Part shown: in pieces, positions 37,901 to 47,900 of the stretch
Layout of the letters: each line of letters begins with the position of its first letter
Numbering within the stretch: position 1 is the first letter of the stretch
Source: Atherinomorus stipes
Lineage: Eukaryota; Chordata; Actinopteri; Atheriniformes; Atherinidae
Direction of reading: 5' to 3'
Length of the DNA: 64,000 bases
Assembly: GCA_023101725.1 (NCBI GenBank)
Contig: JALJCO010010195.1
Location: 124,001 to 188,000, forward strand
The notes under the pieces: model-generated
The model's database searches: none
What the model was told of the DNA's origin: nothing
The model's input: the letters and a program-made list of their open reading frames with translations, nothing else
Translations under genes and position numbers: made by a program

Positions 37901-37993
37901 CAGGAGTTCAAAAAGGTCCTCTCATCATACTCTCTGAGCTCTGAACTCTACCATTCAATTTGCAACAGCACAGAGGGCTCAACTAAACCCTGA
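28717..37993 (+). CDS. acp6: Lysophosphatidic acid phosphatase type 6 (acid phosphatase 6), ten coding exons
   Basis: Joining 28717-28935, 29038-29166, 34742-34872, 34993-35072, 35155-35242, 35431-35563, 37202-37302, 37420-37512, 37604-37769 and 37859-37993 gives 1,275 nt with no internal stop: 424 residues (human ACP6 is 428 from memory). All introns are GT-AG and all phases agree. The product belongs to the histidine phosphatase superfamily, branch 2. The catalytic FRHGARTP motif is at residues 57-64 (phospho-accepting His59), and the proton-donor motif SAHDTT at about 331-336 (His333, Asp334). Family landmarks are [33 protein letters not shown] and [17 protein letters not shown]6 hydrolyses lysophosphatidic acid to monoacylglycerol in mitochondria; the N-terminus ([20 protein letters not shown]) is basic and hydrophobic with no acid residue, as expected for a mitochondrial presequence. 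The ATG was chosen because it lies 7 nt after a splice acceptor and gives the expected N-terminal length. It converges with bcl9, as in human 1q21.1. Confidence 0.93.
29038..29166 (+). CDS. acp6: acp6 coding exon 2
   Basis: 43 codons from [11 protein letters not shown] to YRKNILT. The acceptor is ATCAAAG and the donor GTGAGT. It corresponds to the human segment around QFDYTVTNLAGGPKP. Confidence 0.88.
29339..30935 (+). repeat. 1.6 kb purine-rich low-complexity block
   Basis: Almost entirely A and G on the plus strand, with G-runs of up to about 13 (near 30,225 and 30,267-30,279), long A-runs (29,469-29,517) and only scattered pyrimidines. It has no fixed repeat unit. Open frames on the minus strand (Phe, Leu, Pro, Ser only) are by-products. 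Either a degenerate polypurine tract or low-accuracy assembled sequence. Confidence 0.85.
32373..32674 (+). pseudogene. acp6: Degenerate duplicate of acp6 coding exons 1-2 inside intron 2
   Basis: About 300 bp are closely similar to 28,858-29,146, including the end of coding exon 1, the whole intron between them and most of coding exon 2. The intron is kept, so this is a DNA-level duplication and not a retrocopy. It cannot code: the Lys codon after GAGCTC is TAA, the exon 1 donor GTAAAA has lost its T, two Pro codons are deleted from the exon 2 part, and a 2-base deletion shifts the frame near TATGTGGTGA. The RHG motif is still readable. The copy ends at GACAGCT before the exon 2 donor. Confidence 0.88.
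33365..33540 (+). mobile_element. Diverged SINE of the same family as the one at 7,303
   Basis: GAACCACTATGGGCCCTTGAGCAAGG closely resembles the core of the 7,303 SINE over its whole 20-plus bases. The head (GTAGGAAGCCAGGTGGTAAAG, GGTTTGAGTCC as box B) and the L2-like tail (ATTTTCTAATCAGGATTAATAAAG) are also recognisable but decayed. Confidence 0.65.
33997..34200. mobile_element. hAT-type MITE, 204 bp, perfect 8-bp target duplication
   Basis: Long inverted repeats: the left CAGTGATCACCAATCCCGGT and its continuation pair with the right end TTGGGGATCCCTG and CCGGTCCTTGAGGACC. GTCTAGAT flanks both ends exactly (33,989-33,996 and 34,201-34,208). The 8-bp duplication and the CA..TG type ends place it in hAT. 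Nearly palindromic, no coding capacity. Confidence 0.85.
34742..34872 (+). CDS. acp6: acp6 coding exon 3
   Basis: 131 nt from [15 protein letters not shown] to YTPAEV, leaving two bases of a split Tyr codon. The acceptor is CTTGGAAG, with a rather purine-rich tract, and the donor GTAAGT. Confidence 0.88.
34993..35072 (+). CDS. acp6: acp6 coding exon 4
   Basis: 80 nt encoding [20 protein letters not shown] and the following LQKQT. The acceptor is TTCTCATTTTAG and the donor GTAGAG. Confidence 0.88.
35155..35242 (+). CDS. acp6: acp6 coding exon 5
   Basis: 88 nt encoding [20 protein letters not shown] and the following GCKQLKILG, matching the human TDEADSEVLYPNYQSC region. The acceptor is TCTTTTCTTTTAG and the donor GTATGT. 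It is not covered by any long open frame because the exon is short. Confidence 0.86.
35431..35563 (+). CDS. acp6: acp6 coding exon 6
   Basis: 133 nt from [17 protein letters not shown] to DDMVARE, phase 0 at the end. The acceptor is TTCTTTGCAG and the donor GTGACA, a weak match. The reading frame continues open for 165 codons into the intron (see findings). Confidence 0.88.
35564..37201 (+). other. acp6: acp6 coding intron 6 (1.6 kb)
   Basis: Starts with a 165-codon stretch open in frame with exon 6 (35,564-36,058) and later holds a common fish interspersed repeat (36,824-36,960). Removing it restores homology to human ACP6 (ARE then [13 protein letters not shown]). Confidence 0.7.
36824..36960. 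repeat. Common teleost interspersed repeat fragment
   Basis: The phrases TCAAGTTTATTTATATAGCC and CAAAGTGCTTTACAGAA are the hallmark of a widespread fish dispersed repeat. Ends and class were not determined. Confidence 0.55.
37202..37302 (+). CDS. acp6: acp6 coding exon 7
   Basis: 101 nt from [13 protein letters not shown] to YEPSK plus two bases of a split Arg codon. It includes VEQRAVD, shared with human IEQRAVD. The acceptor is TTACATCAACAG and the donor GTTAGA, a weak match. Confidence 0.87.
37420..37512 (+). CDS. acp6: acp6 coding exon 8
   Basis: 93 nt encoding [20 protein letters not shown] and the following [10 protein letters not shown]. The acceptor is CTGTGGCAG and the donor GTTGGA, a weak match. 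Confidence 0.87.
37604..37769 (+). CDS. acp6: acp6 coding exon 9
   Basis: 166 nt with the second catalytic motif SAHDTT and the conserved [20 protein letters not shown]. The acceptor is TCTCAAACAG and the donor GTAAGA. Confidence 0.9.
37859..37993 (+). CDS. acp6: acp6 coding exon 10 (terminal)
   Basis: 44 codons plus [20 protein letters not shown] followed by a Ser-rich end. GCSGVYCPL aligns with human GCPDGLCPL. The acceptor is TTTCTTTCTGTAG. Confidence 0.88.
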   Translation, partial: DQLIPGCSGVYCPLQEFKKVLSSYSLSSELYHSICNSTEGSTKP

Positions 37994-38516
37994 AGACTCA
38001 ACCAGTAATACTACCTATGACATCGCACTCCGACACTGACTTAAAGCCACTCTGTCCATAAGGTCTCATTCCATCCAGTCACCATAAAGTCATTACATGT
38101 CACTGTCGCACCTCTGAGTTCACAAACTTAAATTTTTAGTTTACATCACTTAATTTCACTTTCTTTTACCGGAATGTAATGTCAGATTTAATTTTATGAC
38201 GAAGCTACAGTGAAAAGGGTACATGCAGAAAGGTTTTGCTATGCAGTGTTTTCCTGGCACCAGGTGCTGGATGCACAGGTGTGTATTTGCATGTATCTTT
38301 GCATTTTGTTTGACTTAATTATTCAGGCTGATTTTATATTATGTCTTTAATTTTTGAAACAAAACCCATTAACACATTTACTTTAAAAGGGGTAAGTGAA
38401 ACAGCTGCCTCCAGGTTTAACAAAGTACTCAAATAAGAGTAAACTGGATCAATTTGGAACTACGTTTACCTGCTTAATCACACTTGCTTCAGTAAATATC
38501 TACAGCAACAGGAAAA

Positions 38517-38537
38517 TGGTGTGTGTGTGTGTGTGTG
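38517..38537. repeat. GT dinucleotide repeat in acp6 3' UTR region
   Basis: About nine GT units followed by GAATGTG. Confidence 0.9.
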
Positions 38538-38547
38538 AATGTGTTAA

Positions 38548-38553
38548 AATAAA
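38548..38553 (+). terminator. acp6: Candidate acp6 polyadenylation signal
   Basis: AATAAA 555 bases after the acp6 stop codon; a second hexamer at 38,688 is an alternative. Confidence 0.35.
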
Positions 38554-39510
38554 CCTGTGTAAATTATAATGAAGGGAAATGTTACCCGTTGTAATGGTGT
38601 GACTCCTGTATGTTTTAATAATTCTTAAGAGATTGAGCTTTACAGCCGAGGAACATACCAAATCAGACTTTGCCATGGTTACATGGGAATAAAATGTCAC
38701 TATTATCAGTATCTCATGAATTAAACTCTTGCTGCCGGTAGATCTTGCATTGATATAGCAATATATTGTCAATGTGTCTTATAGCTGATGCAGTCATTCT
38801 GCCAAATTGGTTGAGCTTACAACCAAATCTTACTCACTTCATTCCTCAGGGAATACTTATCATTTCATGTGGTGCATCTATTGTTTATTAGCAAAGCTAT
38901 GCAGAAAGTGGTCTGTGTATTAGCAAATGAATGTTTTCAAAGCAATGTAGAGCCCATGAAGTATTTCTGCAACATTATGTTCTGAATGAAACACTACATC
39001 TTCCTCTTGTAAGAGTACACACAGTCGAGCAGTTGTAAGAATGACAGTGTTGCAATAACACACATTGTACCTCATCACTGGGACTTTCCCCTGAAATGCA
39101 GCTTGAAATGTAAAGATGTGGTTTGGATTGGCGAGACATAAATACAGATTTGAGTGAATGATATGTCTGTTTCTTTTTTGGCTTGCATCACAAGGGGTTG
39201 TCTTAACACGAGTTAGGAAAGCACATCGGGCTTATAAGTGTTCAAATGCATCAACATGCTTGGATCTATTTTAGAAGTGTGGTGTCCTCTGAAAATAGTT
39301 CTCAAGTATGTCCAGATAAAATGTAAGTTTATCAATGCTCCCTCGCACGACTTGCTCTTCTGGTTTTAACTGCTTGTTGATGAGCTGGTTTGACATACAG
39401 ACTATGCAGAGACCACATGGCCATCTGGATGTGAATAATCAAAACCCACGTGAACAAAAGCAGGCGCACACACACTCCATAGACAACATGTATATACCAA
39501 AACAATATCT

Positions 39511-40884
39511 TTTATTTGTAGTCCATCACCACAGCCCTGGTAGGCTATTCTGCACCAAAGCCAATGGAGAAACACATGACAAGCTTATACAATAGAGAAA
39601 AGAGAGGAAGTCAACTGGATGGTAAGCAGTACGCGTTTACATTTCTGTGTGTCTCACTCTGGACACTACACCTGCCTTACTAAATGGTACCAGATCTACC
39701 TAGTTCTAGTTCTATAACACCTGGCAAACCTGTTCTTGAATTCAGCCATCCTGTCCCATTCTGCCGACCATCGAGGGGGATTATTGCTGTGGGAATGATT
39801 ATTACCCAGAGTCAACAAGAGTCAAAACAAAACAGGAACACAACAGGAACAAGAAGAACACACATAGCACATCTGGGTATTAGCAATAATTTTCACGCTG
39901 GCGAAAAGTCGAGTCCTGAACGTTTTGGAGCACAAGGTTTAATGTCATCCACAAGATAAAATGGAGATGATCGTGGTGCTGCAAAGCTGCCAGGATCCTC
40001 ACACAGAATGTGTTGCGTTCAATGCCAAAAAAAAAAAAAAAAAAGAGAAAGAAGACGCTTTCTGCAGATGGTCCATGTTTGTGCTTTTTTAATAATACTA
40101 TTATCTTAATGAGGTCATAGTTTGGTTTGTTATACACTGGAGTTACAAAGGAAATTAAAATAGACTAAAATTTGAATAGCCCACCAATGGTAAACAGTAC
40201 AGTATTTTTAGGGGGCATTCCTCCCCCAATGAAAGCAGGGTAAGAGGAGTTGAGAGGTCACTGATAGAATGCCTATACATACAGACACATACATACATAC
40301 CAACCACACAAACATACAATCTGTCAAGCGCACACACTCTCACGTATATACTGTACAGAAACAGTCAAAACAATGGAGCGAGAGACAAGATGGATTTCCA
40401 CTAAAGTCTTCACAAAGCACAAATTCTTCCTCCTTCCTCATGTTCCATACCACTTTTGTGACAAATTTGATTTTTAAATTTGAAAAAAGTAGACATATAC
40501 TGTAGCATCTCCGCGCTGACTTTTAGTTCGGTTGATTCCTCTTTGATGTCGAAGTCATCTTTATAGTCAGATAATCAAAAAACACATGAACAGTTCTGCG
40601 AAATTGATACACAACAATCCCATACATTCTGCAGTTCATGAGTCAAAATTAAATGTTCATGGGGCAGAAGTACTCCAATCTGGGTCTGTCTGAGTCTCCA
40701 TTGGAATAGCTCCCACAAGACATTACTAGGTTAGCCCCAGTCAGTTCATTTTCTGAGCACACCCTCATATTATACCTCATTTACTTGAGTCCATCAGTTT
40801 TCTGAATACTTGCTGCACTCCATGATCTTTATTTCATCCATGTGAATTGTCCAAGAACATTCTAGTTACAAGGTGTCTGTTGGA
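39511..40884 (-). other. bcl9: bcl9 3' UTR (approximate extent)
   Basis: Follows the bcl9 stop on the minus strand. Minus-strand AATAAA hexamers are at 40,828-40,833 (near) and 39,511-39,516 (distal). A run of 17-18 A lies at 40,027-40,044. Which signal is used cannot be seen from sequence. Confidence 0.4.
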
Positions 40885-41924
40885 TTAGAACATTCCAGGG
40901 CCCGGACTGAACCCCATGTCCATGTCACGTGGCCTCATTTGGCCCCCCATCATCATTGTCTGCTGTGGGGGGCCGCCCATGCCCTGCAGTGACATCATCA
41001 TGTTAGGTGAGCCGCCAGGACCTGGATGAGCCATTTGTCTCCCCTGCATCATCCCTCCTGGACCTCCAGGAGACATCATCCGATGCTGGGGACCCATCAT
41101 ACCTTGACCCATGAATCCTGGTGGCCGCATCGCATTGTGGCCTGGGTTGCCCATTGGCATGTCTTGGGGGCCCATTCCCCCACCAGGCCCCCCTGACATC
41201 CCCCCCATCCCTTGCATTGGCATTCCCATCCTTGGCGGACCATCACCCATCATGCCCTGCATGGGAAAGCCAGAGGGGTGTGGTGGTTTTCCCCCAGGGT
41301 TGTCTCCTCCACCTCGGGGGAAATACGACAGAGTCTGGCTGGGCTTCTCTGATGGGATTATCCTGGACAGATCAAACTCAGGAATGCCAGAAGCTCCCGG
41401 TCGCATTACCTCATGAAGGTCCGCATCACTGAATCCACCTTGCATGTTGTTGAACTCTGGCCCGCCAGGGGTATTGGGCTTGCACATGCCACCGTCACCC
41501 CCTCCCCCATGAGGCATGTTTCCCATCCGTCCTCCCATGGGTCCTCCCTCCCCTTGGAAGCCCATAGGATGGCCAGGAAAACCTTGGGGACCAGGACCAT
41601 TGTGTGGGGAGAAAGGGCCTTGCTGAGAAGGGGACTGGGTGAGGGGGTATCCCTGGCCTCGATGAGGGTAACCCATACGTCCCTGGGGCATCATTTGAGG
41701 GTTTGCCATACCAGGGTCTTGGGGATTTGGTGGCATCATCATACCATGAGACATCATGCCTGGCCCTATATTGGGAGCATTGGGAGAGGGCATCTGTTGG
41801 GGCATGCCGTGGGAGAGAGGCTGAGATCCCACTGGATTCATACCCAGAGGGCTAAGAGCAGGCATGGGTCCAGTGTTTCCAGGTCCCATCATGCGTGGAT
41901 TTCCTTGGTGATTCATAGCCATAC
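40885..41924 (-). CDS. bcl9: bcl9 coding exon 8 (terminal)
   Basis: 1,040 nt, begins with two bases of a split Gly codon then MAMNHQGNPRMMGPG and ends PGPGMF. It contains GIPEFDLSRIIPSEKPSQTL, the strongly conserved C-terminal block, in Met/Gly/Pro-rich sequence. The acceptor is TTTTGGCTTCCAG. The frame is intact throughout. Confidence 0.92.
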
Positions 41925-44900
41925 CTGGAAGCCAAAAAAAGAGAGGAGATTCAGTATGAGCTCTTGGGAAGAGGTTAAAAAGAATAAAAGAGTCAAGAGA
42001 TTTTAAGTCACAAAAAAGCAAAAGACATTTCAAATATCTTACCGTTATTGTTCACTGAAGGCAGGTTAGGGGAACGAGCTGGAGGCGAGTCATCATCTGA
42101 GCTTGCAACAGTCTTTATGGCATCGTGGTAAAGGGGGTTGAGCTGGGCATTGCAAACTTGGACATGCGTGACATCATTATGGAGAGAGGGTTCTGGGATA
42201 GTGTTGGTTCTGGGGGTATGGTATATGGACTGCCAGAAGGGACATTGCCAGGGAGGGACATGGAGCCTGATGGAGCCCCTGATGATGGAGGTGCTGAAGG
42301 AGGACCATTCCCACCTACAGAAGAGTACAATGAGAACAAGTTAAAATAAACACTCAAGCCCTGTGGAAGAATGTTAAACTTTTTCTGGATTTCATTTAAA
42401 TGCATATTGATTTTAACAACATTCATAATGATGTTCAACACCAGTCAAACGTTTTGACATACCTACCCAATCATTTTGAAAAAGTGTGCATGTCCAAACT
42501 TTAGACATGAACCTGATGTGGAACTTGACCTTAGAGAGGTTAATTGGCCACAAGAGGGCGCCACTGGACCATATGCAACCCAACCCCACCCCGCATATAG
42601 ATGTGTGGAGTGAGTGATGCACCACATTACAGCTTTTGAATTTAATAGATTTCCATTTTTAAGTCAGTCCAAGTGAAATGGTTGATTAATGATAATCTCA
42701 GACAAATGTAACTACAAACACATGAAAAAAATGTAAAAAGAAAGAAAAATTAAAAGAAATCCAAAATTACAATTAAAGGATAAAAAAGTATTTAAAGAAG
42801 AAGCCGAATCAGATATGTTTTTGATTTCAAAAGAGAAAAAAAAGAATACATACCCTGCTCCATGGTCCCCATCATGTTTGGTGAAGTGATGCTGAGCGGA
42901 GGTTTGCCCCCCTGAGGGGGCACTCCAGGACTCTGCATGGGTGGTTTTGGTGAGGAGGCCCATCCTGGAGAGGGATTTGGAAGAGAAGGAGACCTCAAAT
43001 GAACAGGAGAGGCACCTGCTGATCCCATCATGGAGTGAGGAGACTTCATCGGCGCAGAAGCAGGAGGAGCTGGAGGAGCATTGGAGCCCGTAGGACCAGT
43101 GAGCATGCCAGCTAGCTGGGACGGTGTTTGAGGAGATTTAAGGTTTCCAGAGGGGGAGCCCATCATTGGAGACTGCACTTGCCTCAAAGGAGGGGATTTT
43201 AGTGGGTTAACACTGGGAGAGTTCCCCCCTCCTGGTTGGACATTCAGGTCTGCTGGCTTACGGCCTCTCTGACCTTGTGCAGGAACACCAGCCGAAGGGA
43301 GGTGATTAATACGACCGTTACCTCCTGTTGGTGTAGATCTGTGCTCTGGACCAAATGCTTGGTCTGCAAGTGGGCCCCTCATTCCTCCAGGACCGCCTGG
43401 GAAGGGCCGTCCAGGCCCCATTGGAAAGTCCCCGGATGGTGTCTGTTCAGGGAAAGGGGGAACCTGCATGGGTCTGCCTTGTGGACCCATGTTCTCCATT
43501 GGAGGTCCTCCACCACCTCTCATTCTCATAATTTCATCAGGACTCAAATTCATGGGGGGATCTCGTAATTTGGAAGGGTGCATATGAGGTCCTGGCCCAG
43601 GGCCAGGCCCCATGCCAAACTCGGGCCCCATTTCCCTGCCCCCCATTCCTTGGAGTCTTGAGGATGGACTCATTGGACCATCACCAGGCATTCTAGGGAA
43701 CATACCCATGCCATTACCAGGTTCCATTCCTCCTCTTTGGTGCCCCATCATCCTTTGAACATCCATCATCATACCTGGAGGGAGACCCTTCTCTCCCCCC
43801 ATTCCTTGGTGAAACATTGCTTCTTGAACTGACTGAGGGTTTGGGAAACGCTCACCACGAGCCCCTGGACCAGCAAACATTCCTCCAGGTCCTCCGGGGA
43901 AGCCTCGAGCTTCGCCCATCCGGGGAGGCATGTCATCAGGCCAACCCATTCCAGGTCTCGGTGGACCCTCCATCTCAGGATTCATCATACCTGAGAAGCC
44001 AGGCATCCTCTGCATATGTGGGGGCATGCCCCTCGGGCCAGGGCCCATGCCCATTCGCTCTGGATAGTGCTCTGGTGGACCACCTGGTCCTCCCCACATC
44101 TCTCCTGGGCCCATTTGATATGGAGGTGGGGGCCCTCGCATCATGCCACGAGGACCATGGGGGTGCATCATCATGTCTGGAGGAAGCGGCCGGTGTTGCA
44201 TTTCTTGTTTCTTCCTCTTCTCCTCATAAAACTCTTGTTGTAACTTCAACCACGCCACCTGTTCTGGGGTCATTTGATCTCCTTCTCCACAGCTGCCTGG
44301 ACCCCCCATGTGCGGCCCCATTTCATCCTGTGGAAATGGTGGCATGTCCCTGGGACCATGGGGAGGCCCAAAGGGTGGGCCTTGTGGACGAGGTCCCCCA
44401 GGTCCACCTGGTGGACCGAGGTTCTGTGACTGTGCTATCATTGCTTGTAGGGGACCCTGCTCAGGTCTCCGGGGTGCACCATCAGGGCCTCCATCATGGG
44501 GTCCACCATGGGACTGTGGGGGTCCAGGGGGTGGAGCATCACGGTCATCTGGGAAGAGCATGCGCTGAATATCTCGTAAGGTCTGCAGGGAGCGCTGCCG
44601 ATGTTCAAGCTGTTCTTGGGACAGACCTTCTGTGTTAGCCTCCATGTTTAACAGCTCCTGCGCTAGCTGTTGCTGCTGCTGTTGGGGTGTCAGACCCACG
44701 CCACCAGAGCCTCCACCCTGCCCTCCTTCAACTGATGTTGGAGGGTTGAGGCCTGCCTCGGGCTGGGTGATGGGAGCCTGGTCAACTGGAGCTGTCGTGT
44801 TACTGGGGCTACTGCCCGGAATATTTTTGGATTCCATGCCTGTTGAGGCTGACCCTTCCTGTGGAAGAACGCCTGATTGGCTCCCCTGATTTGAAGGCTG

Positions 44901-47900
44901 AGGTGGTGCTGGCTCTGCCATTCCAGGTAAGGACGGCTTGGATCCAGGCTGGTGGCTTTGATCTTGGGCATGGGACGGAGGCTGCTGTTGAGGCTTGGAG
45001 TCATTTCGCAGGACGCCAGATGCATTGTTCTTTGACAGAAGGAGGAGGATAAAATTATTAGTTTCAAGATGATGTTTTCAACAGTACAATGCAATTTCCC
45101 AAAAAGACAAGCTTGAGTGCATCTTTACCAAGAGGAGATGAGCTTTATCCTTGCTGTTGGAGATGTTTTTCATGTGGAAGGCAATGATGTTTTCTGTATG
45201 GCCAGTTAGAACCGCATCAGCTGCCCTGAGGATAAGCGGATAGTCACATATCAGTCATCAGACACAATAGTGTGTATGCAAGTTTGGGAGACAGTAGGCT
45301 GGATGAATACATACAAGATGGGACCATGAAGGTAATGCCAAGGTCAACAGACTAAGCAAACTAATGCACATACACATCCTCAGCTACGCAACCACATCTT
45401 TGATCTCCAATTCCCAACAGAGAGTGCTAATCTGAGCGCACACTTCAACTGATAAATGCGCATGCTTGTGAAGATCTACACGGCAGATTTCAGCTTTAGC
45501 TGAGAGTTTGGGCGGCAAGAGGGTGAAGTAAACAAGTATCTGGGTGCCAAACACAAACGACTGCTAGAAACATCAAAGGCACCAAAATCCACAACAGGGG
45601 CAGTATAATACACTTTAGGCCTTTTGCATTGTTGGTAATTGCATTTCATTCTGAACCACAATTCAGCAAAGACTTCTAAGACAGTGTGGGTTGTGTGTGG
45701 AAAAGGAGAGAGGGGGGTGGTGTCTATAAGAAAAAAGTGTTAAGACTATTTAATTACTCTGCATAAGCATTAATAATTTAAACCCATTGAGAAAAACCTT
45801 TATAGTAAATACTGTTAATTAATCATAGTTGAGCATCAATGTCTGATCGTGGGCACCAATAGTAGGATGCTGACTACTTTCTTACTTGTTTGCCATCTCT
45901 GTTGTGAAGACATAAACAAGTTTTGAGCCTGGTTTCTGGCCACTAGCCGGTTCTGTTGTGGGGCCTTGGCCTCCCAGTGTATTGTGGGAGGGCGTTGAGG
46001 ACCGACTGAGTCCAGCGTTAGAGGTAGAATGTGTGACAGAGTCTTGGGGCTTCACATCAGTGGAGTTGCAGTCTGAAGAGAGACAACAGGAAAGACTTTG
46101 GCTTTAGGAGCAGTAAAGGCTTATGGGAAATGTAATTCTACTGTGAAGCTGTCACAGAGTTTAGTTGGTCAGCAAAGGGAAAGCCACACATGCTTGGATG
46201 CGCATGTTAACACACTTACTGAAGAATCCTTTGTCATCTTCATCACTTTCTCCCCCAGAGCACCAGTCAGCTCCGCTGTATGGCTGCCTCCTCTCTGCCA
46301 CACACATTCTCTTCACCCTGCTACTATCTGTACAGACACACACACATACACAGCCATCAGTGGGACTGGGTTTATCAGTAGAAGAGATGAAGAGGGACTG
46401 TAAGTACATTTTTCAAGACGTCTAGCTTCCTCCTTCAGTGGATTTAATTCCACAGCTCTGTTTCCCCCAAAAATCAGGATGTTATGTAGAATGTAAATAA
46501 AACAGACTGCATTGTTTTTCAAACAATGTAAATACAATATTCAATTGAGGAAAGAATAAATACATATCAAATATTGATGTGCAAGCTTCTCTGGATTTGA
46601 GCAAATTTAAAAGTGAAAAATTGTACTGTCAGCAGTGGTTATCACCTTTTTCCTCACTGGTTGGCGTTCCACTCTCTGGCTGCTCGAACGATTCCACAGA
46701 GGTACTTCTCTCCCTTTTGACTTTCACCTTAGAGCTTGGGCCAGACGTCAGGCCCTGGCCGTTCTTAAGCCCCATGCCCCCTGCAACATTTTGAGACCCT
46801 TTGGCACCCAGGGTTTTGGGGTCACAGGGGGAGGACTGCGATTGGCTGCCCGTGCTCCCCGGTTTACCCTGATTGGGCATTTTTGAGTCCATCTGGGCGG
46901 CAGTGGAGGGGGACATGACAGGAGGTGATCGTACCATGGCCTCCGTCTTAGGTTTAGGGCTGAAAACAAAGAACAGATTTAGATCCATTTTGGCCGGATG
47001 AAGCAAGATATAAAATTTCCACTCATCAAAGCATATCCAATTATTCTCTGGAAATGAGTACAACCATCCAATGTGAAGGGGTACAAAACTAGACATCTGG
47101 TTATCCATGAGGGTGGATTCCCACCCATACCCAGTTATCACTTGAAGACTCTTGTTCTCCAAATTAATGGTAAAAAGACCATAGGGAAAATGCAATTATT
47201 ATTCTTTTTTTTTGTCTTCTCATTTAAAACAGCTTAACACACTTATGAATCCAACAGGTGGTATGCATGTTTATGAACCCAAGACTAGTCTACTGGTGAC
47301 ACAGTTGGACCTAGAACAGCCAGCAGAGACACAGGCCATCTACAAGTAATGTTTGTTCACCAGTTTTGAGATCAGTTCAGTTCAGGCAAGCAGGACACAT
47401 CCAACTGGCAAAGAACTCCCTCACCACACCCTAATCGCTGTCGCTCTCTTTTTCAGACACACAAACGCTTGTACAAGTAGCATGAAACACAAGCCAAAAT
47501 AGCCAAAAAGTACAGGCACAGCAGAGCACACTGTACATACACCCAGGCATAGAGCTAGCAGAAGAAAAAAAAAAAAAAAAAAAAGAGGCAAAGCCAGAAA
47601 TTTGGCAGTCCATACTGCCGTTTCCAGAGACTCCAGAAGCATGAGTCAGCAAGGACAATTTCCAAGCTCTGTGTACTCTCTGACCCAAGTAAAGCTTGCA
47701 TTCAAAAATTAAGACCTTTCAGGTAAATTAAGTTAAACCCTAATTTCATATACTTCCCTGGTTCTACACCTAATTTTCAAACCATACTGGTAAAGCAAAG
47801 GGTTTGGATTCAAAAAGGTTTAAATGTTTTTTTTAACATTAGGATGCAAACAATACTCCATTTTTGCTGATAGTCCAAAAATGCCCTGCTGATTTTGACT

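Larger units (their letters stand above)
37994..39510. other. acp6 3' UTR and tail-to-tail spacer
   Basis: Non-coding. Candidate acp6 polyadenylation hexamers AATAAA lie at 38,548-38,553 and 38,688-38,693; a GT repeat is at 38,517-38,537. No further gene is seen before the bcl9 3' region. Confidence 0.5.

Noticed and set aside
41413..42006. 197-codon plus-strand open frame over bcl9 exon 8
   Set aside because: Antisense shadow of bcl9 running past the exon edge into the intron, with no recognisable domain.
43817..44638. 273-codon plus-strand open frame inside bcl9 exon 6
   Set aside because: Antisense shadow of the Pro/Gly/Met-rich bcl9 exon; GC-rich low-complexity coding sequence commonly leaves the other strand open.
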